The position numbers and the translations under genes are program-made. The notes below the pieces were generated by a model that saw only the letters and a program-made list of their open reading frames with translations, was not told the origin of the DNA and did not search any database. A stretch of DNA of 12,126 nt. Source: Nitrososphaerales archaeon TH1177 (lineage in GTDB: Archaea; Thermoproteota; Nitrososphaeria; Nitrososphaerales; Nitrososphaeraceae). The stretch lies in NCBI GenBank assembly GCA_014523515.1, contig JAATVJ010000064.1:1-12126 (forward strand), read 5' to 3'. Of the stretch, positions 1-6,371 are shown piece after piece (positions within the stretch are counted from its first letter, which is position 1; each line of letters begins with the position of its first letter).

Positions 1-28
1 AATATTATTATGTTTATTTTATAAGTAA

Positions 29-1240
29 TTACTCTTTTCGATACCTTATTGATTCTCTTTGTCTCTCTGATCTTCTATGAGCAATCTGGTTCTTCAAACT
101 ATCACTTGCCTCATCAAAAAGATTAACAAGATCCCAACCAGAATCGGTATATACATGACGTCTATAAGGAGTAATTATATTTATGTCAATTTGGTATACT
201 TTTCTTTCTTTTATTTTCCCTTGGATGTCGCTTAATTTTATTTTACATCTAGCTTCTTCAATTTCCGGTTCCATTTTTTTAAGTAATTTAATCAAACTGT
301 CAAATTTTGATTTAGCGACTTCTGCATCCCATGGATTCTCTGGTAAGCCTATTATATATGTAGGAACTTCTTCTTGGATTTGTTCTCCTAAAAGATCAAT
401 TATGTCTCTGTAGGTAATTATTCCTTCAACCTTATTAAAGGATTTAACTATTGCATAAGTAGAATTGGTATTATTTAATAAATCAATTACATTATAAATT
501 GGATTATTAATTTCTGATATTGTAATATTATTAGTTAATAGTCCTTCTATTAGCAATTGCATTCTATTGCTGCTATCTATCCCGATTGATCTTCGTCCGA
601 TTCTTTCGGAAGGGGACAAAATCGCTAATATGTCATGAGATGTAACTATTCCTTTTAGCAATCCTGTTTCATCTAATGGATCAACAATGGGAATATGATC
701 AATTTTACGTCTTGTCATTATGTTCCTTGCCTTTGAGATAACATCTTTACTTGTTAAAGTAATCGGGTCTGGGGTCATTATATTTTGTGCATTCATTTTA
801 ATATCTTTGAGAGTAGACGATCCGGCTACACCTGCTTTAAGCATAAATTTCAATATCTCCTTAGCTGAAACTTGTGCAATTATTTCTTGTTTTTCATCAA
901 CGATTGGTAATGCTCTAAGTCTATAAAGAGACATTATTCTTGCAGCTTGACCTATAGTGTCTTTATTGGTTAAAGCCGTAATTCTCTTACCTAATAATGG
1001 AATCTTTGCACTAGAGATATCTCTTATTGGAAGAATATCTCTTATATTGATAGCTGATATAGACTTGCCTATTGGGATAAAGATATCTGAAGCATTATTT
1101 TCAAGTAAAATGTCTATAATTTTTGAGATACTGTCATTGTCATTTATTATAAGAGGGGATTCAGTTAAATCAATTATCTTTTTATTACGAAAATCTTTAA
1201 GCGATTCATATAATTTTCTGCTCATTTCTTTTAAAACCAT
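29..1240 (-). CDS. Four-CBS-domain protein with C-terminal HPF/RaiA-like domain
   Basis: 403 aa, ATG start. Four CBS repeats lie at about residues 20-73, 80-135, 152-208 and 232-286; the clearest is the third, with the pattern NIMTPDPITL and later HIPIVD and GIVTSHDIL. CBS pairs usually bind adenine nucleotides (AMP, ATP, SAM), so this part probably senses energy state in the cytoplasm. Residues about 292-392 (starting PTYIIGLPENPWDAEVAKSK, with a later TDSGWDLVNLFDEA stretch and a very basic tail) have the order beta-alpha-beta-beta-beta-alpha expected of the HPF/RaiA ribosome-hibernation fold. The domain assignment of the C terminus is by eye and less certain than the CBS part. A TATA-like box at 1265-1272 sits about 28 bases before the ATG, so the mRNA is probably leaderless. 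Monocistronic on this strand; nothing looks broken. Plausible role: nucleotide-controlled ribosome binding or silencing. Confidence 0.88.
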   Translation of the reverse strand: MVLKEMSRKLYESLKDFRNKKIIDLTESPLIINDNDSISKIIDILLENNASDIFIPIGKSISAINIRDILPIRDISSAKIPLLGKRITALTNKDTIGQAARIMSLYRLRALPIVDEKQEIIAQVSAKEILKFMLKAGVAGSSTLKDIKMNAQNIMTPDPITLTSKDVISKARNIMTRRKIDHIPIVDPLDETGLLKGIVTSHDILAILSPSERIGRRSIGIDSSNRMQLLIEGLLTNNITISEINNPIYNVIDLLNNTNSTYAIVKSFNKVEGIITYRDIIDLLGEQIQEEVPTYIIGLPENPWDAEVAKSKFDSLIKLLKKMEPEIEEARCKIKLSDIQGKIKERKVYQIDINIITPYRRHVYTDSGWDLVNLFDEASDSLKNQIAHRRSERQRESIRYRKE

Positions 1241-1264
1241 ATAGATTTAGGTAATAATACAAAC

Positions 1265-1272
1265 ATTATAAA
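1265..1272 (-). promoter_or_regulatory. TATA box of the CBS-domain gene
   Basis: On the minus strand the box reads TTTATAAT and is centred about 28 bases before the ATG at 1240, the normal archaeal distance to a start site at or next to the ATG (leaderless transcript). Confidence 0.55.
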
Positions 1273-1572
1273 TACTTGAGCATACATTGAGTTGCAGTAT
1301 GTAATATTGTCTAAAACAATCAGAGAAATTTATTAGAATCTTCAAAACACATTCTGATATCTATCAGAAATTCTAACCGATTTAAGATACACGAGAAATT
1401 CTACCAAAAGAGTTGCATTGTTTTTTTAATAATAATTTGTGAAATCTTTCTACTGTATCTGAATTTTGTTGACATTTTCTAGAAACTTTCCTTTCTTTTA
1501 TTTTATTCTCATCCAAAATATACGAACACAATTGATTATTGGGCTAGGAATGCTGAGTATGACATGTAATTG

Positions 1573-1613
1573 GGATCTGATTTCTGTTATTTATTTTTAC
1601 TTTTCTAATATTA
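1573..1613 (-). repeat. Diverged direct repeat, left copy (tRNA 3' flank)
   Basis: Aligns without gaps to 12044-12084 with 4 differences in 41 positions. In the right copy the repeat lies just downstream of a tRNA 3' end (23 bases from its last base); in the left copy it lies 27 bases from a tRNA-like 3' end at 1640. Both copies have the same orientation relative to the tRNA-like sequence. Likely a duplicated tRNA flank, as left by integration next to a tRNA gene. Confidence 0.65.
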
Positions 1614-1639
1614 AGAACATAGTCTAAACTCAAATGTAA

Positions 1640-1664
1640 CACCGAGGTTGTGATTTGAACCTCG
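1640..1664 (-). other. tRNA 3'-end-like remnant / 7-bp hairpin
   Basis: On the minus strand a T-loop-like TTCAAAT (1659-1653) is followed by 12 bases and a G at 1640 that would match positions 61-73 of a tRNA. The 5' side does not form a T-stem with it, so this is not a whole tRNA. The same bases form a perfect 7-bp hairpin, CGAGGTT (1643-1649) with AACCTCG (1658-1664), loop of 8. It could be a displaced tRNA end (attachment-site remnant) or simply a hairpin. Confidence 0.35.
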
Positions 1665-1867
1665 AAGTCAATCTCAGAGGTTTCCCTAAATAGCGAATCC
1701 ATTCATCTAAAGATTTAACAACTCTAAATCTTGATTTTCAGAAAAGAGCATAAGAGCAATTCAATGATAAAGCATTTTTATTATATAAAAAAATATTATG
1801 AAAGTTATATAGAAAAGTTATGAAATGCTTTAAAATCATTTTCTTTTAACTATCAGAGTCATAATTT

Positions 1868-2062
1868 ATGCGAATTTTTTTAGAATGGTTCTATTATAAT
1901 AGCACTCTACATGAATTACAATGGAAAGGAGATATAGAATGCCACGATAAAGTTATGGAATCACGTCCTAATTATCCTAAGATTTGGTATAATCTAGTTT
2001 TAAGTTATAAACAAAAGGTTAAAGATTATTTTCATAGGAATGAAGACATCACCAATAAATAA
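1868..2062 (+). pseudogene. TPR-repeat protein fragment
   Basis: An open frame of 64 codons whose middle part, around residues 22-50 (DIECHDKVMESRPNYPKIWY), matches the helix-turn-helix pattern of a tetratricopeptide repeat (typically CYDKALEIDPNYPKAWYNKG). A complete TPR protein would have several such repeats and a longer reading frame; here only about one and a half can be read before a stop. It lies directly upstream of the integrase relic on the same strand. Probably a decayed fragment of a larger gene; a short expressed protein cannot be excluded. Confidence 0.5.
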
Positions 2063-2081
2063 TAAAAGATAAAATCACAGT

Positions 2082-2487
2082 TATAAAGAATTTTCTCAAT
2101 TAAAAAAGTATATTAATAGTAAGAAAATTCAAATTAAAATAACTTTACATTATTTTAGACGCTTTGTGACAACTACTATATCAGATTTGGGATATTCAGA
2201 TTATTCTGAATGGTTTATTGGTCATGTGACTCTATTGGCAAAAGAAAGATAGTAAAAAGGCAGTAATATTCCAAATGATTGAGCCATTTTTGGCTTTTCT
2301 AAATGTTTCAGTTGGAAAGACAAGGAGCCGATCTACAAACTAAGATAAACGAATTACAGATAGTAAATCAGTCATTAAGAAAGAAAATGATGAGGTAAAA
2401 GAAGAAGATGCATTGTCTTATCTATCTGATCAATTACTTATTCTAAGTTAAAGAATGCAACAGTTAGAAAGAAAACAAATGATATAA
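2082..2487 (+). pseudogene. Tyrosine recombinase (integrase) C-terminal relic
   Basis: Three frames join into the C-terminal part of an archaeal phage-type integrase. Codons from 2082 read through ITLHYFRRFVTTTISDLGYS and then SEWFIGHV: the H-x-x-R box (His codon 2148-2150, Arg codon 2157-2159) and the G-H motif of box II are visible. A TAG follows at 2250-2252, exactly where the catalytic Tyr segment (typically STYYR) should be, so that residue is missing. The tail continues in other frames as KKAVIFQMIEPFLAFLNV, then QLERQGADLQTKINEL, then DALSYLSDQLLILS, a stop, and RMQQLERKQ: the coiled-coil end common in thaumarchaeal integrases. At least two stops and two or more frameshifts make it non-functional. 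The N-terminal half is not recognisable. It marks past integration of a mobile element near the tRNA-like sequence at 1640. Confidence 0.75.
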
Positions 2488-2562
2488 TAAGATAATTACT
2501 AACTTTATACAAAATAACTACGAGATAGATATATTATAATTTTATGTTTCTAACTATACTAA

Positions 2563-2691
2563 GAATCTATTGCAAATTTATCTGATAAACTAGTCATTTT
2601 ATCAGAAAGATTGGATGCAGTAGTAGAAAAAAATCAAACCAATAAAGAGATTAGAAAATTAAGAGATTATAATAGTAAATTTATTGTTTAA
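2563..2691 (+). pseudogene. Second integrase-like coiled-coil tail fragment
   Basis: A 42-codon open stretch starting ESIANLSDKLVILSERLDAV repeats the same pattern (LSDQL.ILS.RM..LE) found at the end of the integrase relic just upstream. It has no start codon and ends at a TAA at 2689-2691. It is probably the tail of another copy of the integrase, or a tandem duplication of the tail. Confidence 0.45.
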
Positions 2692-2698
2692 TTAAATA

Positions 2699-2962
2699 TC
2701 ATAAATTCTGAAGAACAGATTCATAAACATTTGCTGTTAGCCTATGACTCATTGCTTGTAATGTATTCCCTGATTTTAAAGCATTTTCCATTGAATCTAA
2801 TTCTTTTGAAAGTAAATCTTGATAATACCTTTTAGTATTTTCTTTTGTTTTTTCCAAATATTCATTTGATTTATTTATGAATTCTCGATAATCATTAGAT
2901 ACTTTATTATCTAATTCTTTTTCTAATCTTTTTTTTCTTTCGATTAAATTTTCATCAACCAT
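2699..2962 (-). CDS. Small charged coiled-coil protein
   Basis: 87 aa, ATG start. I do not recognise a family. The sequence is almost wholly predicted helix with many Glu and Lys residues; residues 5-55 show a heptad-like pattern that would form a coiled coil. No signal peptide, membrane segment or cysteine. The ATG lies 13 bases after the stop of the possible 55-aa protein at 2976-3143, so the two may be co-transcribed. It converges with the integrase relics on the other strand (7 bases apart). The intact frame and normal composition suggest a real gene, but the product is unknown. Confidence 0.6.
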   Translation of the reverse strand: MVDENLIERKKRLEKELDNKVSNDYREFINKSNEYLEKTKENTKRYYQDLLSKELDSMENALKSGNTLQAMSHRLTANVYESVLQNL

Positions 2963-2975
2963 AAAGCCTTAATTA

Positions 2976-3143
2976 TCATTCAATGTAATATCTTTTTCTT
3001 TGATTTTGATAATCTAAGATTATTTTCTCTAATAAACTTCTATTAATAATGGCTATGTTAAGTCTGTATTGTGGGTAGAATATATGTCGTTTACCTTCTG
3101 GAATTTCATAATATACGATTAGAGACATAGAATTGTCTTGCAT
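2976..3143 (-). CDS. Possible small protein, 55 aa
   Basis: An ATG frame of 55 codons starting MQDNSMSLIVYYEIPEGKRH and ending in a basic, Tyr-rich tail (QRKRYYIE). The frame stays open upstream of the ATG for about 80 more bases (reading FRDCIGKVHDSQSNV before it) without another ATG, so this may be the remaining C-terminal part of a longer protein. It ends 13 bases before the start of the coiled-coil protein gene on the same strand. No family recognised; amino-acid composition looks protein-like rather than random. Confidence 0.4.
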   Translation of the reverse strand: MQDNSMSLIVYYEIPEGKRHIFYPQYRLNIAIINRSLLEKIILDYQNQRKRYYIE

Positions 3144-3233
3144 TACATTTGATTGACTATCATGAACCTTACCAATACAATCTCTAAATAGAATTGAAAA
3201 GGGGAATTGAAAATAGATTAAAAAATGAAATAA

Positions 3234-3845
3234 TTATTGGGAGGAACTAGTCATGTTATGTTGTATTTGCATAAACGATGGTTGTTCTGGTATATATGAT
3301 TCATGTGTGACTATTGCTACTGAATGTGGACCTCTTAATGTTATTGGATCATCTGCTACTGATTTTAGAGCAATATCAGTTACAGGATCTCCAAATCCAA
3401 ACTGACCATGATAAATACACATGTCGGGAGGAGATGACAATTGTGGAATATATCCTAGAGCCATTGTAACCATATCAGGAGCTCTTCCTATAAGAACATT
3501 GAAGAGACGGTCTTGGGGATCTTTAGGATCACATGGTAAATTTAATGCTATATGTCCTTTACTTGCATAAGGTGTTGAATCATATAATAGAATAAATTCA
3601 CCAGAATTGAGAGTTATTCCATTTAAAAGTACTGTCTGAGTGGCTCTATTCATGTCTGCTCTATGAACATAATCTAAATTACCTGATACTAATTGATACT
3701 CAGCTAAATTAGAATCTTGTAATTCAGTTATAGAATTTTTATTTTGGTTAGTTGTTGCTACTGTTCCAGTACTGACTACAGCAATATAGATAAGAACAGC
3801 TAAAATTGCAACGAGAAGAGTATATTGTGTAATCTCTTTTCTCAT
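3234..3845 (-). CDS. Membrane-anchored extracytoplasmic protein of unknown function
   Basis: 203 aa from the ATG at 3845. Residues 1-7 are charged (MRKEITQ), residues 8-27 form one hydrophobic membrane segment (YTLLVAILAVLIYIAVVSTG), and the remaining about 175 residues have no further membrane segment, so the protein is probably a signal-anchored domain outside the cell. Two Cys, at about 105 and 143, could form a disulfide. A longer frame to a TTG at 3884 exists, but the TATA-like box at 3897-3906 is centred only about 17 bases from the TTG and about 56 from the ATG; a start site near 3875 would leave the TTG out of the mRNA, so I choose the ATG. No known family recognised; it may be a lineage-specific surface protein. 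Confidence 0.75.
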   Translation of the reverse strand: MRKEITQYTLLVAILAVLIYIAVVSTGTVATTNQNKNSITELQDSNLAEYQLVSGNLDYVHRADMNRATQTVLLNGITLNSGEFILLYDSTPYASKGHIALNLPCDPKDPQDRLFNVLIGRAPDMVTMALGYIPQLSSPPDMCIYHGQFGFGDPVTDIALKSVADDPITLRGPHSVAIVTHESYIPEQPSFMQIQHNMTSSSQ

Positions 3846-3896
3846 ATTCTTAAAAAATATTTCGTAACCATTACTATTAAACAATTTGGTGAATAG

Positions 3897-3906
3897 AAAT
3901 ATAAAC
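3897..3906 (-). promoter_or_regulatory. TATA box of the membrane-anchored protein gene
   Basis: Minus strand GTTTATATTT. Expected start site about 3875, which gives a leader of about 30 bases to the ATG at 3845 and rules against the TTG at 3884. Confidence 0.5.
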
Positions 3907-3938
3907 TAAAAGAAGATAAATCATTCATTATATTATTT

Positions 3939-4060
3939 TCAAAACCTGAAATTGATTCTATTCAAAGTCAACTGCTGCTAAAAGAAAGAAAAAACTAGAA
4001 GAAATTCTTCTCAAAACAAAGCAAGAAAAGATACAGCAGTTTTGTAAAGATAGAAGATAA
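3939..4060 (+). pseudogene. Frameshifted coiled-coil fragment
   Basis: One frame reads SKPEIDSIQSQLLLKERK and stops at TAG 3996-3998; the +2 frame takes over smoothly as KLEEILLKTKQEKIQQFCKD and stops at 4058-4060. The two join into one helical, Lys/Glu-rich sequence, which suggests a single old gene with a frameshift near 3992. No start codon or family is recognised. Confidence 0.3.
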
Positions 4061-4076
4061 AAAAAATATATTATTT

Positions 4077-4256
4077 TTATTCATATATGTACATACATAG
4101 TTCATAGATAGGCTGACAACAGGATTTACAAGGAGAATCAATTATTGGTAAATCTGTAATTGGTTCGTTTTCATCTGATTCTCCATCTATATATTGTTGT
4201 ACCTTATTTGAATAGTCTCAAATTGAAAAATACTACTTTCTTCTTCTGTTACATGT
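4077..4256 (-). pseudogene. Frameshifted fragment with a Cys cluster
   Basis: Directly downstream of the broken receiver gene. One frame reads HVTEEESSIFQFETIQI and runs into a stop; the neighbouring frame continues as NKVQQYIDGESDENEPITDL and ends SPCKSCCQPIYELC before a short tail, stopping at 4077-4079. The C-x-x-C-C...C cluster could have been a small metal site. No ATG is found at the upstream end and a frameshift is needed near 4215, so it looks like a decayed gene of unknown family. Confidence 0.4.
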
Positions 4257-4259
4257 TTG

Positions 4260-4700
4260 TCAACAAGATATTAGAGAATAGACATGTTTGATAAAATCTG
4301 CTTTTGGAATTTCTTTACAGACATAACATTCTTCTCCAAATTCAGGATACATCTCTGCTAATACTAGATAGTTTATTCTTGATGCAGTCATAAAACATAC
4401 CCTTAAATCATTTGACGGTTTTGTATCTTTTAATACTTTTTTTGACAAATTATGTAACTTGTTGTATAGATCCAAGCCATCCATCACAGTCATTCTATAA
4501 CCAATAAGAACAAGATCATAATTTTCAGGATTAAAGATTTGTTCTGCTAAATCAGGATCATTTAATAGAGTCAGGTTGAAACCTCCATCTTCTTACAACC
4601 ATCTTTTATATTTTAAAGAAGTTTCAACATCATCATCATCAACTATTAGAATATTTTTCTTGCTATTTTTGTTATTGGTATTAGTAGTATAGGAGCTCAT
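4260..4700 (-). pseudogene. Receiver-domain (response-regulator-like) gene, stop-interrupted
   Basis: Read from the ATG at 4698-4700, the frame gives a 146-codon single receiver domain: beta-1 NILIVDDDD (residues 16-24), YDLVLIGYRM (61-70), CFMTA for the conserved Thr, and CYVCKEIP with the conserved Lys. A TAA at 4593-4595 (codon 36) interrupts it, yet the frame before and after is the same, so only a base substitution is needed. The phospho-acceptor Asp expected at residue 67 is Gly (codon 4500-4502), and the usual following Pro is Thr. So even without the stop it could not be phosphorylated in the normal way. An internal ATG at 4491-4493 leaves a 77-aa frame covering only the C-terminal half. 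Its start overlaps the end of the RHH gene by 4 bases (ATGA), meaning the pair was translationally coupled. Most likely a dying output or partner protein of the RHH gene. Confidence 0.75.
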
Positions 4701-4900
4701 TTCCTATGTTTTTCATAGAAGTCTAACAATCTTTTAATTATATCGTCCATAGATTCACCATAGGCTCCTACCTTGGCTAATTCTCTATGAGTATCTTCAT
4801 TTATGGTTATAGTCTTTTTTCCTATTATCATATTATTTGTAAACATATTCTTATAAGATTCATCATCATTATTTTTTTGATTTGTAGTTGTTGTATTCAT
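4697..4900 (-). CDS. VapB-like ribbon-helix-helix protein
   Basis: 67 aa. Residues 1-26 are a polar, Asn/Thr-rich, probably disordered head; residues 28-66 (KKTITINEDTHRELAKVGAY, then GESMDDIIKRLLDFYEKH) match the short archaeal VapB/DUF217-type antitoxin pattern: a DNA-binding beta strand followed by two helices, with the G-Y/E-T/S-x-D-D-I-I-x-R-L core. Such proteins bind operator DNA as dimers and, in VapBC pairs, neutralise a PIN-domain toxin. No PIN toxin is visible nearby; instead the next gene is a receiver-like protein overlapping by ATGA. A TATA-like box at 4924-4933 gives a leaderless start. An AGGTGAT at 4913-4919 looks like a ribosome-binding site but probably lies upstream of the start site. 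A paralogue lies at 5500-5649. Could act as a stand-alone transcription factor. Confidence 0.75.
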   Translation of the reverse strand: MNTTTTNQKNNDDESYKNMFTNNMIIGKKTITINEDTHRELAKVGAYGESMDDIIKRLLDFYEKHRK

Positions 4901-4923
4901 TATTCTGTCACCATCACCTTCAA

Positions 4924-4933
4924 TATTATTAAA
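4924..4933 (-). promoter_or_regulatory. TATA box of the RHH gene
   Basis: Minus strand TTTAATAATA, centred about 28 bases before the ATG at 4900, consistent with a leaderless mRNA covering the RHH gene and the overlapping receiver gene. Confidence 0.45.
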
Positions 4934-4980
4934 CTACTAACTGGCGTTTAACTTTACTGGTAGAAGAGCTCATGTAAGTA

Positions 4981-5430
4981 TCATGCACTATCTATTAAAT
5001 TATTCAAGTCCGCAGGAATAGGCATTATTGCAGGAATTCCAAATTCTTTTCTAAATTCTTTATTCAATTCTTCGATATTTTTTATATTTGTATGCTGGAA
5101 TTTGAATTCTCTGTATGCCTTAAGAAATTCTTTTAGACTGCCAAACCTATCAACACTAGATTTAAGAAAAACAAGTTCATCCTTAGTATATCTACGACCA
5201 GTAGAATCTTTCACCTCATTAATTTCTAATTCATCAGTATTAGAGTCATAATCAATTATAAGACCATATCTAAAACAAGCAAAAACATGAAATTTTTTAT
5301 CATTTTTTAGAATATTCAAATATCTTGGCTTGTCTTGGCCAGTCCACTCTATTCCATCCTTCTTTTTTACATATTCTACTACAGCATTTATTGCCATATC
5401 AAAATAATAATCTCTATTTCTTCTACTCAT
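4981..5430 (-). CDS. Hypothetical protein, 149 aa
   Basis: I do not recognise the family. ATG start; a TATA-like AAATAAATA at 5458-5466 lies about 32 bases upstream. Soluble, rich in Lys, Asp, Tyr and Phe; no signal peptide or membrane segment. The middle part (about residues 45-70, KKFHVFACFRYGLIIDYDSN then ELEINEV) looks like a beta-hairpin sheet, and the C-terminal third is helical. There is a single Cys. It stands between two paralogous RHH genes on the same strand, where one RHH copy appears to have lost its receiver partner, so it may be an accessory or inserted gene. The frame is intact, in contrast to several neighbours. Confidence 0.65.
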   Translation of the reverse strand: MSRRNRDYYFDMAINAVVEYVKKKDGIEWTGQDKPRYLNILKNDKKFHVFACFRYGLIIDYDSNTDELEINEVKDSTGRRYTKDELVFLKSSVDRFGSLKEFLKAYREFKFQHTNIKNIEELNKEFRKEFGIPAIMPIPADLNNLIDSA

Positions 5431-5499
5431 TTTTTCTTATTCCTATTTTTGTCTAGATATTTATTTTGGTAATAAAATAAATAGTACAATTAAAGAAGC

Positions 5500-5649
5500 T
5501 CATTTCTTATTCTGTTTTTTATATGCTTCAATACATTTTCTTATAATATCATCAATAGTCTCACCATAAACACCTAATTTAGTTAATTCAGAATGAGTTT
5601 CCTCACTAATACTTACAGTCTTTCTTGCCAATATTGTTCTTATACTCAT
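5500..5649 (-). CDS. Second VapB-like ribbon-helix-helix protein
   Basis: 49 aa, found by reading the minus strand directly. From residue 9 on (RKTVSISEETHSELTKLGVY, then GETIDDIIRKCIEAYKKQ) it aligns closely with the RHH protein at 4697-4900: same beta strand, same GET/SIDDII core. Its head is shorter. The upstream DNA in the neighbouring frame reads NEYKNNIGKK, which matches the head of the paralogue (SYKNMFTNNMIIGKK) and joins the RHH domain if one G is removed, so the longer original protein has probably been frameshifted and the present ATG may be a fallback start. The stop codon is embedded in GAAATGAGCT, the same junction as in the other copy, but no receiver follows. May be expressed as a minimal RHH or be a pseudogene. 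Confidence 0.6.
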   Translation of the reverse strand: MSIRTILARKTVSISEETHSELTKLGVYGETIDDIIRKCIEAYKKQNKK

Positions 5650-5778
5650 TATGTAAATCTGGATTATTTCTCTTTATATATTCTAGGCATTCTTTATTTG
5701 CAGTATCAAATCTAAATAATAGAAGAGGGATAATCCTCAAACCAAGAATTAAAATAAGTATATCGAATAATATTATTC

Positions 5779-6099
5779 ATGAAGAGTGAATTTATAGTAT
5801 CAAAAATCGAAGCTTCTCAAGATGAAAGAAAACCTTTTGTTTATGTAGTATTCACTGATACTAAAACATTTAGAAGAGGAAAACAACAGCAATCGCCATT
5901 TGGAGATATGGGTATAACTTTTACCTCACCAGACGACTTAATGAAAAATCTATCTAAGATATTTGGCGGTGGAAGAAGTGTGGATTTAGGTGAATCACCT
6001 ACATTCAAATTAAGTATACGAGAATATGAACAGTCTGGCTTAAGTGTAGGAGACAAAGTTACGATAGAGATTAAAAAGACAGATAGTAGTGGAATATAA
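5779..6099 (+). CDS. Small beta-rich protein of unknown function
   Basis: 106 aa, ATG start. No named family recognised; I have the impression of a conserved thaumarchaeal hypothetical protein but cannot verify it. The start MKSEFIVSKIEASQDERKPF followed by YVYVVFTD suggests two beta strands; a Gly-rich middle (GGGRSVDLG, residues about 63-71) and a final strand (DKVTIEIKKT) complete a mainly beta fold. No membrane segment, no Cys. It is the first gene of the plus-strand run after a block of minus-strand accessory genes, with AT-rich promoter-like sequence (TTAAAATA, about 5749-5756) about 26 bases before the ATG. About 270 bases of extremely AT-rich DNA separate it from the next gene. Confidence 0.7.
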   Translation: MKSEFIVSKIEASQDERKPFVYVVFTDTKTFRRGKQQQSPFGDMGITFTSPDDLMKNLSKIFGGGRSVDLGESPTFKLSIREYEQSGLSVGDKVTIEIKKTDSSGI

Positions 6100-6371
6100 T
6101 ATTTTTAATATAATCTATCAGATTGTTGTATATTTAGTTACTTTTAGGCAGAAATTTTTTACTTTTGTAGAAATACATTATTTTTTATTGCTTATTATAA
6201 AAAATTTTTTTATGGTAATTTTTATTTGGTATAATGATGTATTGAGAATAAGGATTTCTATTTTAAGATTTAAATTTTTCAGTATTCTTATTATAGTAAT
6301 TATAAAAAATATCATATGATTTATAAAATTAAATTTTGTATATATTATAATATAATATCTCAGCAATTATT
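6100..6371. other. AT-rich intergenic region with promoter
   Basis: Very AT-rich, low-complexity DNA. Open frames on both strands here encode only Ile/Phe/Leu/Tyr strings and are composition artefacts. The right end holds a long TATA-type stretch (about 6335-6355), suitable as promoter for the membrane-protein pair that starts at 6372. Confidence 0.45.

Larger units (their letters stand above)
1276..1867. other. Gene-poor scar with repeat and tRNA-like hairpin
   Basis: No intact gene is seen in these about 590 bases. They hold a short segment (1508-1537) resembling 7720-7749, a 41-base segment (1573-1613) resembling 12044-12084 next to the tRNA end at the right of the window, and a hairpin at 1643-1664. 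Minus-strand frames here contain short peptide-like stretches (for example QLCSYILDE over 1508-1534), suggesting eroded coding sequence rather than plain intergenic DNA. Confidence 0.5.

Noticed and set aside
183..413. Plus-strand frame opposite the CBS gene
   Set aside because: Antisense to a clear four-CBS protein; no start signal and no family pattern. The same holds for frames at 720-926 and 957-1244.
1640..1715. A complete tRNA gene at the left scar
   Set aside because: The T-stem cannot pair and no D-arm or anticodon arm can be drawn on the 5' side; only a 3'-end-like piece is supported.
4913..4919. AGGTGAT as ribosome-binding site of the RHH gene
   Set aside because: The TATA box at 4924-4933 would place the start site near 4902, leaving this sequence outside the mRNA.
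6089..6366. Open frames on both strands between 6089 and 6366
   Set aside because: Encode only Ile/Phe/Tyr/Leu-rich strings in extremely AT-rich DNA; overlapping on both strands, no family pattern.
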